Assembly (NCBI GenBank): GCA_016841325.1
Contig: JAENZJ010000014.1
Span: 1 to 64,000, forward strand
Length of the DNA: 64,000 nucleotides
Origin: Thermincola carboxydiphila
GTDB lineage: Bacteria; Bacillota; Thermincolia; Thermincolales; UBA2595
Direction of reading: 5' to 3'
In this document: one piece after another, positions 27,118 to 35,976 of the stretch
Position numbering within the stretch: the first letter of the stretch is position 1
Layout: each line of letters opens with the position of its first letter
Notes under the pieces: generated by a model
What the model was told of the DNA's origin: nothing
The model's input: only the letters and a program-made list of their open reading frames with translations
The model's database searches: none
Position numbers and translations under genes: made by a program

Positions 27118-30100
27118 ATGAATAATATCAAGGAAAAAGAGGGGGTGTCCAGGACATGCGGGACAGGCTGGCTGAAGTCTGCGGCAATTATTTTACTGGT
27201 ACTGGCTGCCCTGACGGGGGGAGTTTATGGTATCAAACAAGTAAATGCTGTGGAAAATCAGGTTACAGCCCTGTCAGTGACTCCAGATCCCATTAAGCTG
27301 GGTTCTCCTGCATATGTCCGGTACACCCTGGGACAGAGTGCTGCGGTTTACCTGAATGTATACAGTGAGGACGGGGAGCTTGTCAGGGAACTGCTGAAGG
27401 GGGTAACCAAGTCTGCCGGGTCTTATGTCCAGGCGTGGGATGGCAAGGACCAGAACGGTGCGCCGGTACCTGACGGAAATTACAGGTTTACGGCAGAAGC
27501 CAGGGATGCCACAGATGCTGTGATTGGATTTATGGAATTTACTGCTCTGGCTGCCAGGCAGCCGGTTATAAGTTCTGTGACCGACACTCCTGACCCCTTT
27601 GACCCGGCAGCAGGGCAGCAGGTAGATATCACCTATACCATATCAGCAGATGCCAGGGTGACGATAAAGGTCCTTAATGGGTATGTCCCGGTTAAGACCC
27701 TTATTGACGGTGAAACCAAAACAGCCGGGACTTACACCATCAGCTGGGATGGTACAAATGATGCCGGCCAGACGTGGGGAGATGCTGTCTACACCTACCA
27801 GATTGATGCGGTCAATCCATTAGTATCAGCCTTTAAGAGTACTTTTAAGGGGTATACCACCCTGGAAGGTGCTGTGCCGGGGATCAGCGATTTTTCGGCA
27901 TATCCCAACCCCCTGAAGATTGGTACAACCAGTATGACTATCAGGTATACACTCAGTGAGAAAGCCAAAGTGACCCTAAAGATTTTTGATAATAACGGAA
28001 CAGCAGTGAGGACACTTCTGAACAATACAGCCAAAAACGCCGGGTATAACACTGTTGTCTGGGATGGGAAAACGGATACGGGGTCATACGTCCCTGAGGG
28101 CGATTATTCTGTGGTGATAAGTGCTGTTGATAATTATGACAAGCCTTCGGATGTACAGACGATACCCTTCACGGCCGGATATCAGCCGGTTATAAGCGGT
28201 GCCGCCATTAGTCCCAACCCTTATAATCCGGGGGACGTGGAGAATCCTGAAGCCACCATAAGCTACAACCTTTCTCATGATTCTATGGTCAATGTGAAAA
28301 TCCTCAACGGCTATACTGTTGTCAGGACAGTTTACGGTCCTGAACTGCAGCCGGCCGGAACCAACACTGTCCGGTGGGACGGCAGGGATGATGCCGGGAA
28401 TACTGTGGGGGACGGCTCCTATAGTTTCCAGGTAACAGCTGTTAGTCCTGCTGTAAGCACATTTTCCTCCACCTTTAAGGACAGCTTTGCCGTTGAAAAG
28501 GGTGCGCCTGCGGTCACTGACCTGACCCTGACCCCTAACCCCTTTAAGCTGGGCAGCGGTACCCTCTACATCAGGTATAACCTGTCTGAGCCTGCAGCAG
28601 TCACTATTAACGTGATGAAGGATGGTGAACCCGTCAGAAATCTGGCCTCGGGAGTAAGTAAGAATGCCGGGTACAACACAGCCACCTGGGACGGTAGAGA
28701 CAGTGACGGGAATCTTGTCGGTGAAGGGGTTTATTCCATTAAGGTTATGGCTGAAGACAGTGCTCAGAGGTCCGGTGAAGCTGTCGGTGATGTTACTGCA
28801 GGTTACCTGGCAGCAATCAGCAATGTGAGTGCTGATCCAGAAACCTTTGCTCCCACACCAGACGGCATTGCCGGGACCACCATTGGTTTTGACCTCTCAG
28901 CCGGGGCCAATGTTAAAGTAATCATTTTAAACGGCTCTGTGCCTGTGAAGACTATTGCAGCAGGAAACCTTGATGCAGGTTCACAGAGTGTTACCTGGAA
29001 CGGTCTTAGTGACAGCGGGAATCCGGTGTCTGACGGGACCTATACATTTACCATTGAGGCCTCAAGCCCGACAGTGCCCACGTTTGTCAGCCGCTCCCAG
29101 GGGACCGTTACCGTGGAATCAGGACCGCCCACACTGACCGGCCTTACTGTGAGTCCTTATGTGGTCAGAATAGGTTCACCCGCTTATTTCCGGTATACCC
29201 TGAGTGAGCCGGCAGATGTTACGGCACAGATACTTAACAAAAGTGGGGATGTGGTCCGTGATTTTGCGGCTGAGAGCAAAACAGCCGGAGGCTATTATAC
29301 AATCAACTGGGATACCGGGAATAACGGTGATAATCCGGTACCTTCCGGAGACTATATCTTTAAAATCTCTGCGATAGATAACTCAGGAGGGGCCGGTTCC
29401 GCCGAGCTTGCCTTCCAGGCAGGGGCAGTTCCGGTGTTTACCAGTGTTTATGCAGAGCCCCAGGTTTTCAATGCAGCTGACGGGGAGCAGACGACCCTGT
29501 ACTATACCTTGTCCGAACCTTCATATGTAACGGTTAAGGTAATTAATTCCACCGGGACTGTTGTCAGGACCCTGTGCGCGTACAAAGAAGTTGCCTCAGG
29601 GCTGAACACAATTGCCTGGGACGGCGCCAGCAATACGGGACAGGTGACAGATGGGAATTACACCTTTACCATTGATGCCAGCTCCGTTATTGGCAATTTC
29701 AAGGCCGTCCAGGCATCAGGGACAGTGCAGGTTAGTGCAGGCTCGGGTACACTGCCGCCACCGGCAAGCTGTACTGACTGCCATGCCGGTTATCCCACAA
29801 GCCACCCTGTAAATAATTGTGCCGGGTGTCATGGCAATAATGAGCCCATTCAGGACTGTGCTTCCTGTCATAATAACTGGGGAGCCCACAGCAATGGGTC
29901 GTTCCTCTCTACCTATAAGTGTGAATACTGCCATAATGACACCTACAGCTACAAGATACCTTCTCACCCGGCTGATATAGACGGGATCCATGAAGCGGGC
30001 CTGGCCGCTGACTGTCAGAAATGCCACCAGAGCTCACTCAGTGTGGAGCACCCGCTGCATACAGACGAGTCAGGTGTTGCGCATGACTGCAGGACCTGCC

Positions 30101-30789
30101 ATGCCAGCACCGTGTCAGAGGTAGTCTATGCAATTGATAACAGCCTGAAGAACTGTGATGCCTGTCATACCCAGTCAGGTCACCAGGCACAGCATACCAC
30201 GACTGCTCTTGACAGCAACTGTACCACATGCCACATAAACAGCCTAACAGATGAACACCTGAATAATCCCAAGACCCAGACAGATTCGGCTACCGGGCAG
30301 CTTAAACCATGGGACTGCAACACATGTCATGCCAGTACCAGGGCCACGGTTGTGGGAGCAGTATATACAGCTAACAGGCAGTGTGCTGCCTGCCACCAGG
30401 CAGGGCATAATATGAACTTTGCCGAGCCTGTTCCGGAAAATATACCCAAGTATGCCGGGTTTAACTGGACAGCTCCGCAGAATGCCTTCCTGTGGAGTGG
30501 CGAGTCATGGATGCCTGATGAGTTTCTGGTGGGAGGCAGGGTTATCATCTCCAGCCGCAGGATAGATGTCACCGGAGACCAGGTATGGGCCTTCTACCGG
30601 GATGAAATGGCAGCCCGGGGATGGACCCTGGCGTCAGAAGCGCCGCCTGCAGGCGCGGATTTCTTTACTGCGACCTTTGCCGGCGCCAATAATCATAAAG
30701 CAATGATCTGGTTCTACGGCGGCCTGACCCATAACCCTTCTGATGAGGTCCTGCCTGCGGGTTACCGGATCGAGGTAATTTACAAATGA
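27118..30789 (+). CDS. Giant surface cytochrome: eight FlgD-like Ig domains plus ten hemes
   Basis: 1223 residues. An N-terminal helix (about 19-40) is followed by eight FlgD-type Ig domains (about 48-880), each with a W(D/N)G turn. They alternate in two subtypes, giving four copies of a two-domain unit of about 205 residues; the even ones end in STFKG-like tails. Ten CxxCH motifs follow (about 890-1100), then a C-terminal domain of about 115 residues shared with the next gene (SWMPDE, VWAFYRDEMAARGW). The Ig stalk probably pushes the hemes through the thick wall. GAGGAGGG precedes ATG 27118. Confidence 0.9.
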   Translation: MNNIKEKEGVSRTCGTGWLKSAAIILLVLAALTGGVYGIKQVNAVENQVTALSVTPDPIKLGSPAYVRYTLGQSAAVYLNVYSEDGELVRELLKGVTKSAGSYVQAWDGKDQNGAPVPDGNYRFTAEARDATDAVIGFMEFTALAARQPVISSVTDTPDPFDPAAGQQVDITYTISADARVTIKVLNGYVPVKTLIDGETKTAGTYTISWDGTNDAGQTWGDAVYTYQIDAVNPLVSAFKSTFKGYTTLEGAVPGISDFSAYPNPLKIGTTSMTIRYTLSEKAKVTLKIFDNNGTAVRTLLNNTAKNAGYNTVVWDGKTDTGSYVPEGDYSVVISAVDNYDKPSDVQTIPFTAGYQPVISGAAISPNPYNPGDVENPEATISYNLSHDSMVNVKILNGYTVVRTVYGPELQPAGTNTVRWDGRDDAGNTVGDGSYSFQVTAVSPAVSTFSSTFKDSFAVEKGAPAVTDLTLTPNPFKLGSGTLYIRYNLSEPAAVTINVMKDGEPVRNLASGVSKNAGYNTATWDGRDSDGNLVGEGVYSIKVMAEDSAQRSGEAVGDVTAGYLAAISNVSADPETFAPTPDGIAGTTIGFDLSAGANVKVIILNGSVPVKTIAAGNLDAGSQSVTWNGLSDSGNPVSDGTYTFTIEASSPTVPTFVSRSQGTVTVESGPPTLTGLTVSPYVVRIGSPAYFRYTLSEPADVTAQILNKSGDVVRDFAAESKTAGGYYTINWDTGNNGDNPVPSGDYIFKISAIDNSGGAGSAELAFQAGAVPVFTSVYAEPQVFNAADGEQTTLYYTLSEPSYVTVKVINSTGTVVRTLCAYKEVASGLNTIAWDGASNTGQVTDGNYTFTIDASSVIGNFKAVQASGTVQVSAGSGTLPPPASCTDCHAGYPTSHPVNNCAGCHGNNEPIQDCASCHNNWGAHSNGSFLSTYKCEYCHNDTYSYKIPSHPADIDGIHEAGLAADCQKCHQSSLSVEHPLHTDESGVAHDCRTCHASTVSEVVYAIDNSLKNCDACHTQSGHQAQHTTTALDSNCTTCHINSLTDEHLNNPKTQTDSATGQLKPWDCNTCHASTRATVVGAVYTANRQCAACHQAGHNMNFAEPVPENIPKYAGFNWTAPQNAFLWSGESWMPDEFLVGGRVIISSRRIDVTGDQVWAFYRDEMAARGWTLASEAPPAGADFFTATFAGANNHKAMIWFYGGLTHNPSDEVLPAGYRIEVIYK

Positions 30790-32366
30790 AGCCGGGCATA
30801 TTATTCCTTATCCTCTGTGTCAGTGTCTTCATAATATTCGCGGTAAGCAACGGCGTAAGCGCTGAAATGAGCAATTCACTGCAGAACGACGGCTGTGTAA
30901 CCTGTCACCTGAATTATCCGGGGGTTCCACTGTACAGTACCACATGGGATATTAAACACAAATTTGATGTCTGTGATAACTGCCACACAACCTATGTGGC
31001 CAACTGGATGTGGAACTGCCGCTATTGTCACCTGACGGTTTATAACGGGAATTCAGGCTTTAGGAGTTATTCAGGCCCGCTGAGCGGAGGTCCCCCGGGA
31101 AGCGGGGAGTTCATGAACGACCATAGCTGGACGGGTGTGGATGCAGATTTTGCTTATCACAACAGCACAATGGGCGCTAAGCATTCATCGGGTTTTCCGG
31201 CTGCGGATTGCATCGATTGCCACCAGGACAGCCTGACACTGGAACATGAAGGCCGGACTATTGAATTATCCGGTGCAGCCGAGGATTTTGAAGATGATTC
31301 TCTTGCATTAGAGTTTTCAGGAGACTGGGCCAGGACAAATACCGTCTATCATAACGGGACATATGGATATAAGAGTAAAACCATCACCCATAACCAGTCA
31401 TCAGCATTTCAGGTGACAGTAAGTCTGACTGAAGAGGGGAACATCTCTTTCTGGTACAAGGTCAGCAGTGAAGGTGGCTATGACTTCTTAAAGTTTTTTA
31501 TAGATGGTACCGAGAAGCTTAAGGAGTCAGGAATGGCTGACTGGAAACAGGTGTCTTACCCCCTTGCTGCAGGCAGTCATACCCTGAAATGGGCTTATTC
31601 AAAGGATGGCAGTGTGTCTTCATATCAGGACAGTGCATATATTGATGACCTTGTCATTGGCGGTATTACCGGGTCGGCGGTCCCGAGCTATCCGGTTGAC
31701 TGCAACACCTGTCATTTAAGCTCTGACGCTGCGGTTAAAAGCGCCATCACAAATCATAATACAGACTGTTCAGCCTGCCATTTACAGGCTGACCATGACT
31801 CTGTTCATATTTCGGCTTTGAATGAAAGCTGTCTTTCAGCATCATGCCACACAGCATATCTCAATACTGACCACACAGCAAGGAATATTGGCTGCGGGGT
31901 GTGTCATAACAGCAGTGACCCCCGGGTCCTGACTGCCATTGATAATAAGGACAAATACTGTGGCAGCTGCCACTTCGCGGCACACAATTTTTACCTTGTC
32001 CCGGTGGTTGAAGAAATACCCCTTTATCCCGGGTTTGACTGGAGCAGTCCTATGTTCCTGAGCATTTGGCAGGGGGAGCCGTGGATGCCGGACGAACCGG
32101 GCAGTGGAGGATATATCATCCTCTCGGACCACCGTAGTGATATAACTGCAGATATGGTGTGGAATTTCTACAGTACCGAGATGGCTTCCCGGGGTTGGGT
32201 TCTTGATTCTGCAGAGCCACTGCCGGGAGCGGCTGACTTTGAAGTGAGTTTCTTGGGACCGGAAGGTAACTGTATTATTAAATTTAGCAGCTCAGGAGAA
32301 CATATCACAGGTATGTCTTCTGATACCGGGTCCAGTATAGAAATAATTTATTACAGTGGAGGATAA
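30786..32366 (+). CDS. Secreted multiheme cytochrome with jelly-roll insert and shared C-terminal domain
   Basis: 526 residues with a signal peptide (about 1-27). Four CxxCH motifs, a jelly-roll-like insert (about 165-295; FWYKVSSEGGYDFLKFFIDG, AYIDDLVIGG), then four more CxxCH. One further motif is CLSASCH, a CX4CH that may bind a ninth heme. The last 115 residues (PWMPDE, VWNFYSTEMASRGW, ADFEVSF) match the end of the previous protein. ATG 30786 overlaps the upstream stop by 4 bases, so the two are coupled and probably form one complex. The insert resembles carbohydrate-binding folds. Confidence 0.88.
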   Translation: MKPGILFLILCVSVFIIFAVSNGVSAEMSNSLQNDGCVTCHLNYPGVPLYSTTWDIKHKFDVCDNCHTTYVANWMWNCRYCHLTVYNGNSGFRSYSGPLSGGPPGSGEFMNDHSWTGVDADFAYHNSTMGAKHSSGFPAADCIDCHQDSLTLEHEGRTIELSGAAEDFEDDSLALEFSGDWARTNTVYHNGTYGYKSKTITHNQSSAFQVTVSLTEEGNISFWYKVSSEGGYDFLKFFIDGTEKLKESGMADWKQVSYPLAAGSHTLKWAYSKDGSVSSYQDSAYIDDLVIGGITGSAVPSYPVDCNTCHLSSDAAVKSAITNHNTDCSACHLQADHDSVHISALNESCLSASCHTAYLNTDHTARNIGCGVCHNSSDPRVLTAIDNKDKYCGSCHFAAHNFYLVPVVEEIPLYPGFDWSSPMFLSIWQGEPWMPDEPGSGGYIILSDHRSDITADMVWNFYSTEMASRGWVLDSAEPLPGAADFEVSFLGPEGNCIIKFSSSGEHITGMSSDTGSSIEIIYYSGG

Positions 32367-32368
32367 AG

Positions 32369-32476
32369 ATGGAGCTGGTCATAGTATTGGGGGCAGCGGG
32401 ATTGCTGGTCTTGGCCCTGGGTTTATGCCAATTGGCTTTTGCCTTGCACTGGACATCAAAATACGGGGAAGACTGA
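32369..32476 (+). CDS. 35-residue single-helix membrane peptide
   Basis: ATG 32369 has AGTGGAGG 6 bases upstream and starts 2 bases after the cytochrome stop. The peptide has one hydrophobic helix (about residues 3-27) and a short polar end (HWTSKYGED). Its position as last gene of the cytochrome operon suggests a small accessory subunit for membrane anchoring or assembly. It is too short for family assignment, but the ribosome site and placement are convincing. Confidence 0.65.
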   Translation: MELVIVLGAAGLLVLALGLCQLAFALHWTSKYGED

Positions 32477-32492
32477 CAGGTAGTATCAAATC

Positions 32493-32517
32493 GGGCCTTT
32501 AGGGGTCCCTTTTTTTT
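32493..32517 (+). terminator. Terminator of the cytochrome operon
   Basis: A short hairpin, GGGCC..GGGGTCCC with a TTTA loop, followed by eight T at 32510-32517. Confidence 0.6.
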
Positions 32518-32638
32518 GCGGAGTTTCGAATTAAAACTTTTCTTCATTGCGCGCAGTTTTTTAAAGGAGGTCACCACTCCCTTATTGAAGGTAAAGCAAA
32601 AAAGTTTAACAGGAATCAGAGAAATCTTTGCAGATTTT

Positions 32639-32666
32639 GCAACCTGAACATTACTTGTGGTGTCTA
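32639..32666 (+). promoter_or_regulatory. Possible ECF-type promoter
   Basis: GCAACC (32639-32644), 16 nt, TGTCTA (32661-32666) resembles ECF promoters with an AAC -35 and a GTC -10 box. It precedes the ECF sigma gene by about 30 bases, so the factor may drive its own gene. Confidence 0.35.
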
Positions 32667-32696
32667 ATGGGTGACTAACAGGGAGGGCCCTCTGAT

Positions 32697-33251
32697 ATGC
32701 TGAATGAAACAGAGCTGATACTTAGGCTGATGAGCGGAGAGGAATCCGCATCCCGGGAACTTGTCTCCTATTTCGGTGACAGGCTGCTGCGGTCGGCTTA
32801 CGGGATAACCGGTGACCTGCAGATTGCCGAGGAAGTGGTTCAGGATACCTTCCTTAAGGCGAGCCGCGGGCTGAATTCCTTCAAAGGCAATTCATCACTG
32901 GAGACCTGGATGTTCCGCATTATGGTCAATACAGCCAAGAACAGGATGCGCAGCAACTGGATAAGACGTGTTATAAGTATTGACCATGGGCAGGCATCCT
33001 GTATCCCTGCTCCCGAGGGCTCTGACCCGGAGCATGAACTACTGCAGCGGGAACGGAGGCAGGAAGTTATCCGGTGCCTCAGGGAACTACCAGTTAAATA
33101 CCGTGAGGTTATGGTGCTTTATTACCTTGAGGATTTAAGTGTCCGGCAAATCAGCCAGGTCCTGGGGCAGCCTTCCGGGACAGTGAAGAGCCGGCTGTTA
33201 CGGGGCAGGGACAGGATGAAACAGGCTTTGGAAGGTCGGGAGGTCTATTAA
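32697..33251 (+). CDS. ECF RNA polymerase sigma factor
   Basis: 184 residues: sigma-2 (about 25-95; AEEVVQDTFLKASRGLNSFKG, LETWMFRIMVNTAKN) and sigma-4 (about 120-175; LPVKYREVMVLYYLEDLSVRQISQVLGQPSGTVKSRL). It directs RNA polymerase to a few envelope or stress promoters. GGGAGGG lies 9 bases before ATG 32697. It forms a tight unit with the next two genes, and its place just after the cytochrome block makes that block a possible target. Confidence 0.93.
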   Translation: MLNETELILRLMSGEESASRELVSYFGDRLLRSAYGITGDLQIAEEVVQDTFLKASRGLNSFKGNSSLETWMFRIMVNTAKNRMRSNWIRRVISIDHGQASCIPAPEGSDPEHELLQRERRQEVIRCLRELPVKYREVMVLYYLEDLSVRQISQVLGQPSGTVKSRLLRGRDRMKQALEGREVY

Positions 33252-33252
33252 T

Positions 33253-33678
33253 ATGAGTAAGATGACAAAAAAGGCCGGTAGCAGCAGATATTTTGATAAA
33301 GATATCAGAAAATATTCTGATGAAGATATCAGCAGGTATATAAAAGAAGGTATGCAGGGTTTAAACCTCTCAGCAGCCCGGAAGCACGTCCTCCGGCAGG
33401 AAGTCTGTTTTGAAGCAGCCAGGTGCCGTGACGGTATTGCCAGGCGTATTTTAAGAAGGGTAAATGTTTTTATGGAAACAACCTTTGAAATATCCCTGGC
33501 GCCTGTAGTGACAGCACTGGGGGTACTGATGGTGGGAGTCACCGCTTTAGGCTACGGGTATTTTATGTTACCTTCCGAAACACATCCGGGGAATCCGGCA
33601 GGATATATTCAGCAGACATCTATAAATCCCGATGGAAGCACCCGTATTATGTTCATACCGGCAGACAGGAGGGGTTGA
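33253..33678 (+). CDS. Probable anti-sigma factor (single-pass membrane protein)
   Basis: 141 residues with a charged cytoplasmic part (1-72), one membrane helix (about 78-102) and a short outside tail. It starts 1 base after the sigma factor stop, the usual place for an anti-sigma factor. No zinc-binding HxxxCxxC motif is present, so if it is one it belongs to a non-ZAS class. The assignment rests on position and topology only. Confidence 0.6.
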   Translation: MSKMTKKAGSSRYFDKDIRKYSDEDISRYIKEGMQGLNLSAARKHVLRQEVCFEAARCRDGIARRILRRVNVFMETTFEISLAPVVTALGVLMVGVTALGYGYFMLPSETHPGNPAGYIQQTSINPDGSTRIMFIPADRRG

Positions 33679-33681
33679 GAT

Positions 33682-35976
33682 ATGCTTAAAATAAGGGTCA
33701 AGGGCAGGCACCTGGTCTTTTTTGCAGGGATTTGTGTAGTTGCTGCAGTCATACTGTATACCGCTCTTCCGGGCATGCTGTACCGGGCTGCAGAAGCTTC
33801 GGCTGATGAGGTAAAAGCTGAAAAAATATACAGCCTGCTGATAGACTGGTTTCCCTCAAGTGATGAAGCGGCTAAAGCCCTCTATTTCTCTGCGGAAAAA
33901 GCTGTCCATAATGTGAGTGCCGGCGGCGCCCCGGGAATGGTCTACTTTTTTAACGGTTCTACAGGTATGGGAGGCATCCCGGGGACTGAAACCGACCTTG
34001 CGGAAGCAGTAGAGAGGCTGGAGGCAATAAGGGAGCGTTTCCCTGAATCCCCCTGGAGCAGGCATGCCCTGGAAAAATTGGGCGCCGCCTGTTATATGCT
34101 TGGCAGAATTGATAAGGCTATTGATTACCTCAGGGTCTCAATAGAAGAGACGGGGATGGGGGCAGTGGAAAGTACCCGGCTCCTGATAAAAATATATCTG
34201 GAACAGGGTGAGTATGCCAAGGCGCTGCAGCTGGCTGACCGCAGCCTGGCTGAAAAGCCCGGTTTTAACCCTCTTGATATAATGCTGCTCCGGGGCCGGG
34301 CCCTGATAGGCATGCAGGAGTGGGATAAAGCGCGGCAGGTCTTCAGGGAGCTGCCGGGTGAAGCAGAAAAAATATACGGCAATATGCCTGGTGGGGAGAA
34401 AAAAGAATCAGTTTCACTAAATGTCAGCGATTATGAAAAAAAGGCCCGGGGATACCTGTCTAAAATTGACCGCCTGGAGAAAAGCGGCGGTTTGACGGGA
34501 ACAGTTGCCGGCAAAGTGCTGATGGGCGGGAAACCGGTTTCCGGGGCCCATGTATTCCTGATTGACAGGGATGTGGATGAGGACTACTACACCGGCTATA
34601 CCGGGGACCTCAGGGAGATTATCACCGGGGAAACGGGGGAATACCGGTTTGGCGATCTGGCTCCGGGGGATTATGCCCTGGGGGTGGGGGTCCAAATCAG
34701 TACAGTTGAGGGTTATACCCTGGAGTCATCACCTGATGACGGGCTAACCATTGGGGCAGGAGAGATCAGGGTGTGGGACATTAATTTTGTGCCTACAGTC
34801 AAACTTCTCCTGCCTGAAGCGGGGACCGCAGTTGATGAACAGGTAACCTTCAGCTGGACTCCAGCCCAGGGAGCTGTGTGCTATGAGCTTTTTATTGGAC
34901 CTGTTGTGAGGGATGAAAAGGGAAATATCAGTACAAACTATACCACTGTCTTAAAATCCGGAATTACCCAGAACCGGGTAACAGTCAATATCAGGGAAGA
35001 GCATCAAAAACTGCGTTTTGGCGGGGGGATTGCCTACCATGAGAAAATTGATCCTGAATCAGTTCTTGGGCTGTTAAGACCGGGCGGTGAGTATACATGG
35101 GGTATATATGCATATGACGCAGCAGGCAGGCGGATATCTGATAGCTCAGGGGTAACATTCTATCACAGCAAAAAAGAGATTCCCCTTTTCCGGGTAAAGG
35201 GCAGCATCAGTGAAGGTGACAGGCTGCTCCTGGAAGAGAGGCATGAAGATGCTGTCAAGGCTTATGAAAAACAGATTAAGAAAAACCCCGGTGACAGCCA
35301 TGCCCTCACTGTACTGGCCCGTCTATACCAGTACGGGATTACCTGGGGAAAAAGTGACCCCGAAAAAGCAGCCGTATATTATGAACAGCTGCTGCAGGCA
35401 GAAAATACTCCGGAAGCAAGGAGTGCCCTGGCACAGGTCTGCTTTGATGCCGGTCAGCTGGAAAAAGCGCAATCACTTTTTAAATCTCTGAAAGGCACCT
35501 CTGAGGAGTCCTGGCTCACCTATTACAACCTGGGGCGCATCAGTTTTCTGCAGGGTAAACCTGCCGAAGCTCTTGAACTAATGGAACAGGCTCTGGAAAT
35601 GCAGCACGGTATTTATGTCAGGGCGTTTCCTGTCAGCCTGGCCCTGGTCCTGAACCGGACACAACAGGCCCTTTCTTTTGCCGAGAGGGTTGATGAAGGG
35701 GATAGGTATCTGGAGTTGCTCCGGCGCTATGTCGACAAGGGTTATCAGGTGAACCCTGAAGCTGCGGCAGCTATCACTGCGGGTGACTACCGGCTGGCCC
35801 ATTCTCTGCTGTCACCCGAAAATCAGCATGACCTTTTTGTGAAGGAGCTTTTAGGATACCTGAAGGGGTATGGCAGGCTGAAGGAACCGCGCAGTATCAG
35901 TGGAATAAACGACCCCCTGCTGGCCGGACTGCTGGAGAAGATGCTGGGAGTCAGGGTGTCTGTCCGGTCTGACTGA
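33682..35976 (+). CDS. Membrane-anchored TPR protein with a beta-sandwich middle
   Basis: 764 residues. One N-terminal helix (about 10-32), TPR units (about 45-255; DKAIDYLRVSIEE, EYAKALQLADRSLAEKPG), a carboxypeptidase-regulatory-like sandwich (about 268-360; GTVAGKVLMGGKPVSGAHV, GEYRFGDLAPGDYAL), an FN3-like domain (about 370-500; VTFSWTPAQGAVCYELF) and a second TPR block (about 510-700). It is probably an extracytoplasmic scaffold controlled by the adjacent ECF factor. Ends overlap by 26 bases with the convergent deacetylase gene. Confidence 0.82.
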   Translation: MLKIRVKGRHLVFFAGICVVAAVILYTALPGMLYRAAEASADEVKAEKIYSLLIDWFPSSDEAAKALYFSAEKAVHNVSAGGAPGMVYFFNGSTGMGGIPGTETDLAEAVERLEAIRERFPESPWSRHALEKLGAACYMLGRIDKAIDYLRVSIEETGMGAVESTRLLIKIYLEQGEYAKALQLADRSLAEKPGFNPLDIMLLRGRALIGMQEWDKARQVFRELPGEAEKIYGNMPGGEKKESVSLNVSDYEKKARGYLSKIDRLEKSGGLTGTVAGKVLMGGKPVSGAHVFLIDRDVDEDYYTGYTGDLREIITGETGEYRFGDLAPGDYALGVGVQISTVEGYTLESSPDDGLTIGAGEIRVWDINFVPTVKLLLPEAGTAVDEQVTFSWTPAQGAVCYELFIGPVVRDEKGNISTNYTTVLKSGITQNRVTVNIREEHQKLRFGGGIAYHEKIDPESVLGLLRPGGEYTWGIYAYDAAGRRISDSSGVTFYHSKKEIPLFRVKGSISEGDRLLLEERHEDAVKAYEKQIKKNPGDSHALTVLARLYQYGITWGKSDPEKAAVYYEQLLQAENTPEARSALAQVCFDAGQLEKAQSLFKSLKGTSEESWLTYYNLGRISFLQGKPAEALELMEQALEMQHGIYVRAFPVSLALVLNRTQQALSFAERVDEGDRYLELLRRYVDKGYQVNPEAAAAITAGDYRLAHSLLSPENQHDLFVKELLGYLKGYGRLKEPRSISGINDPLLAGLLEKMLGVRVSVRSD

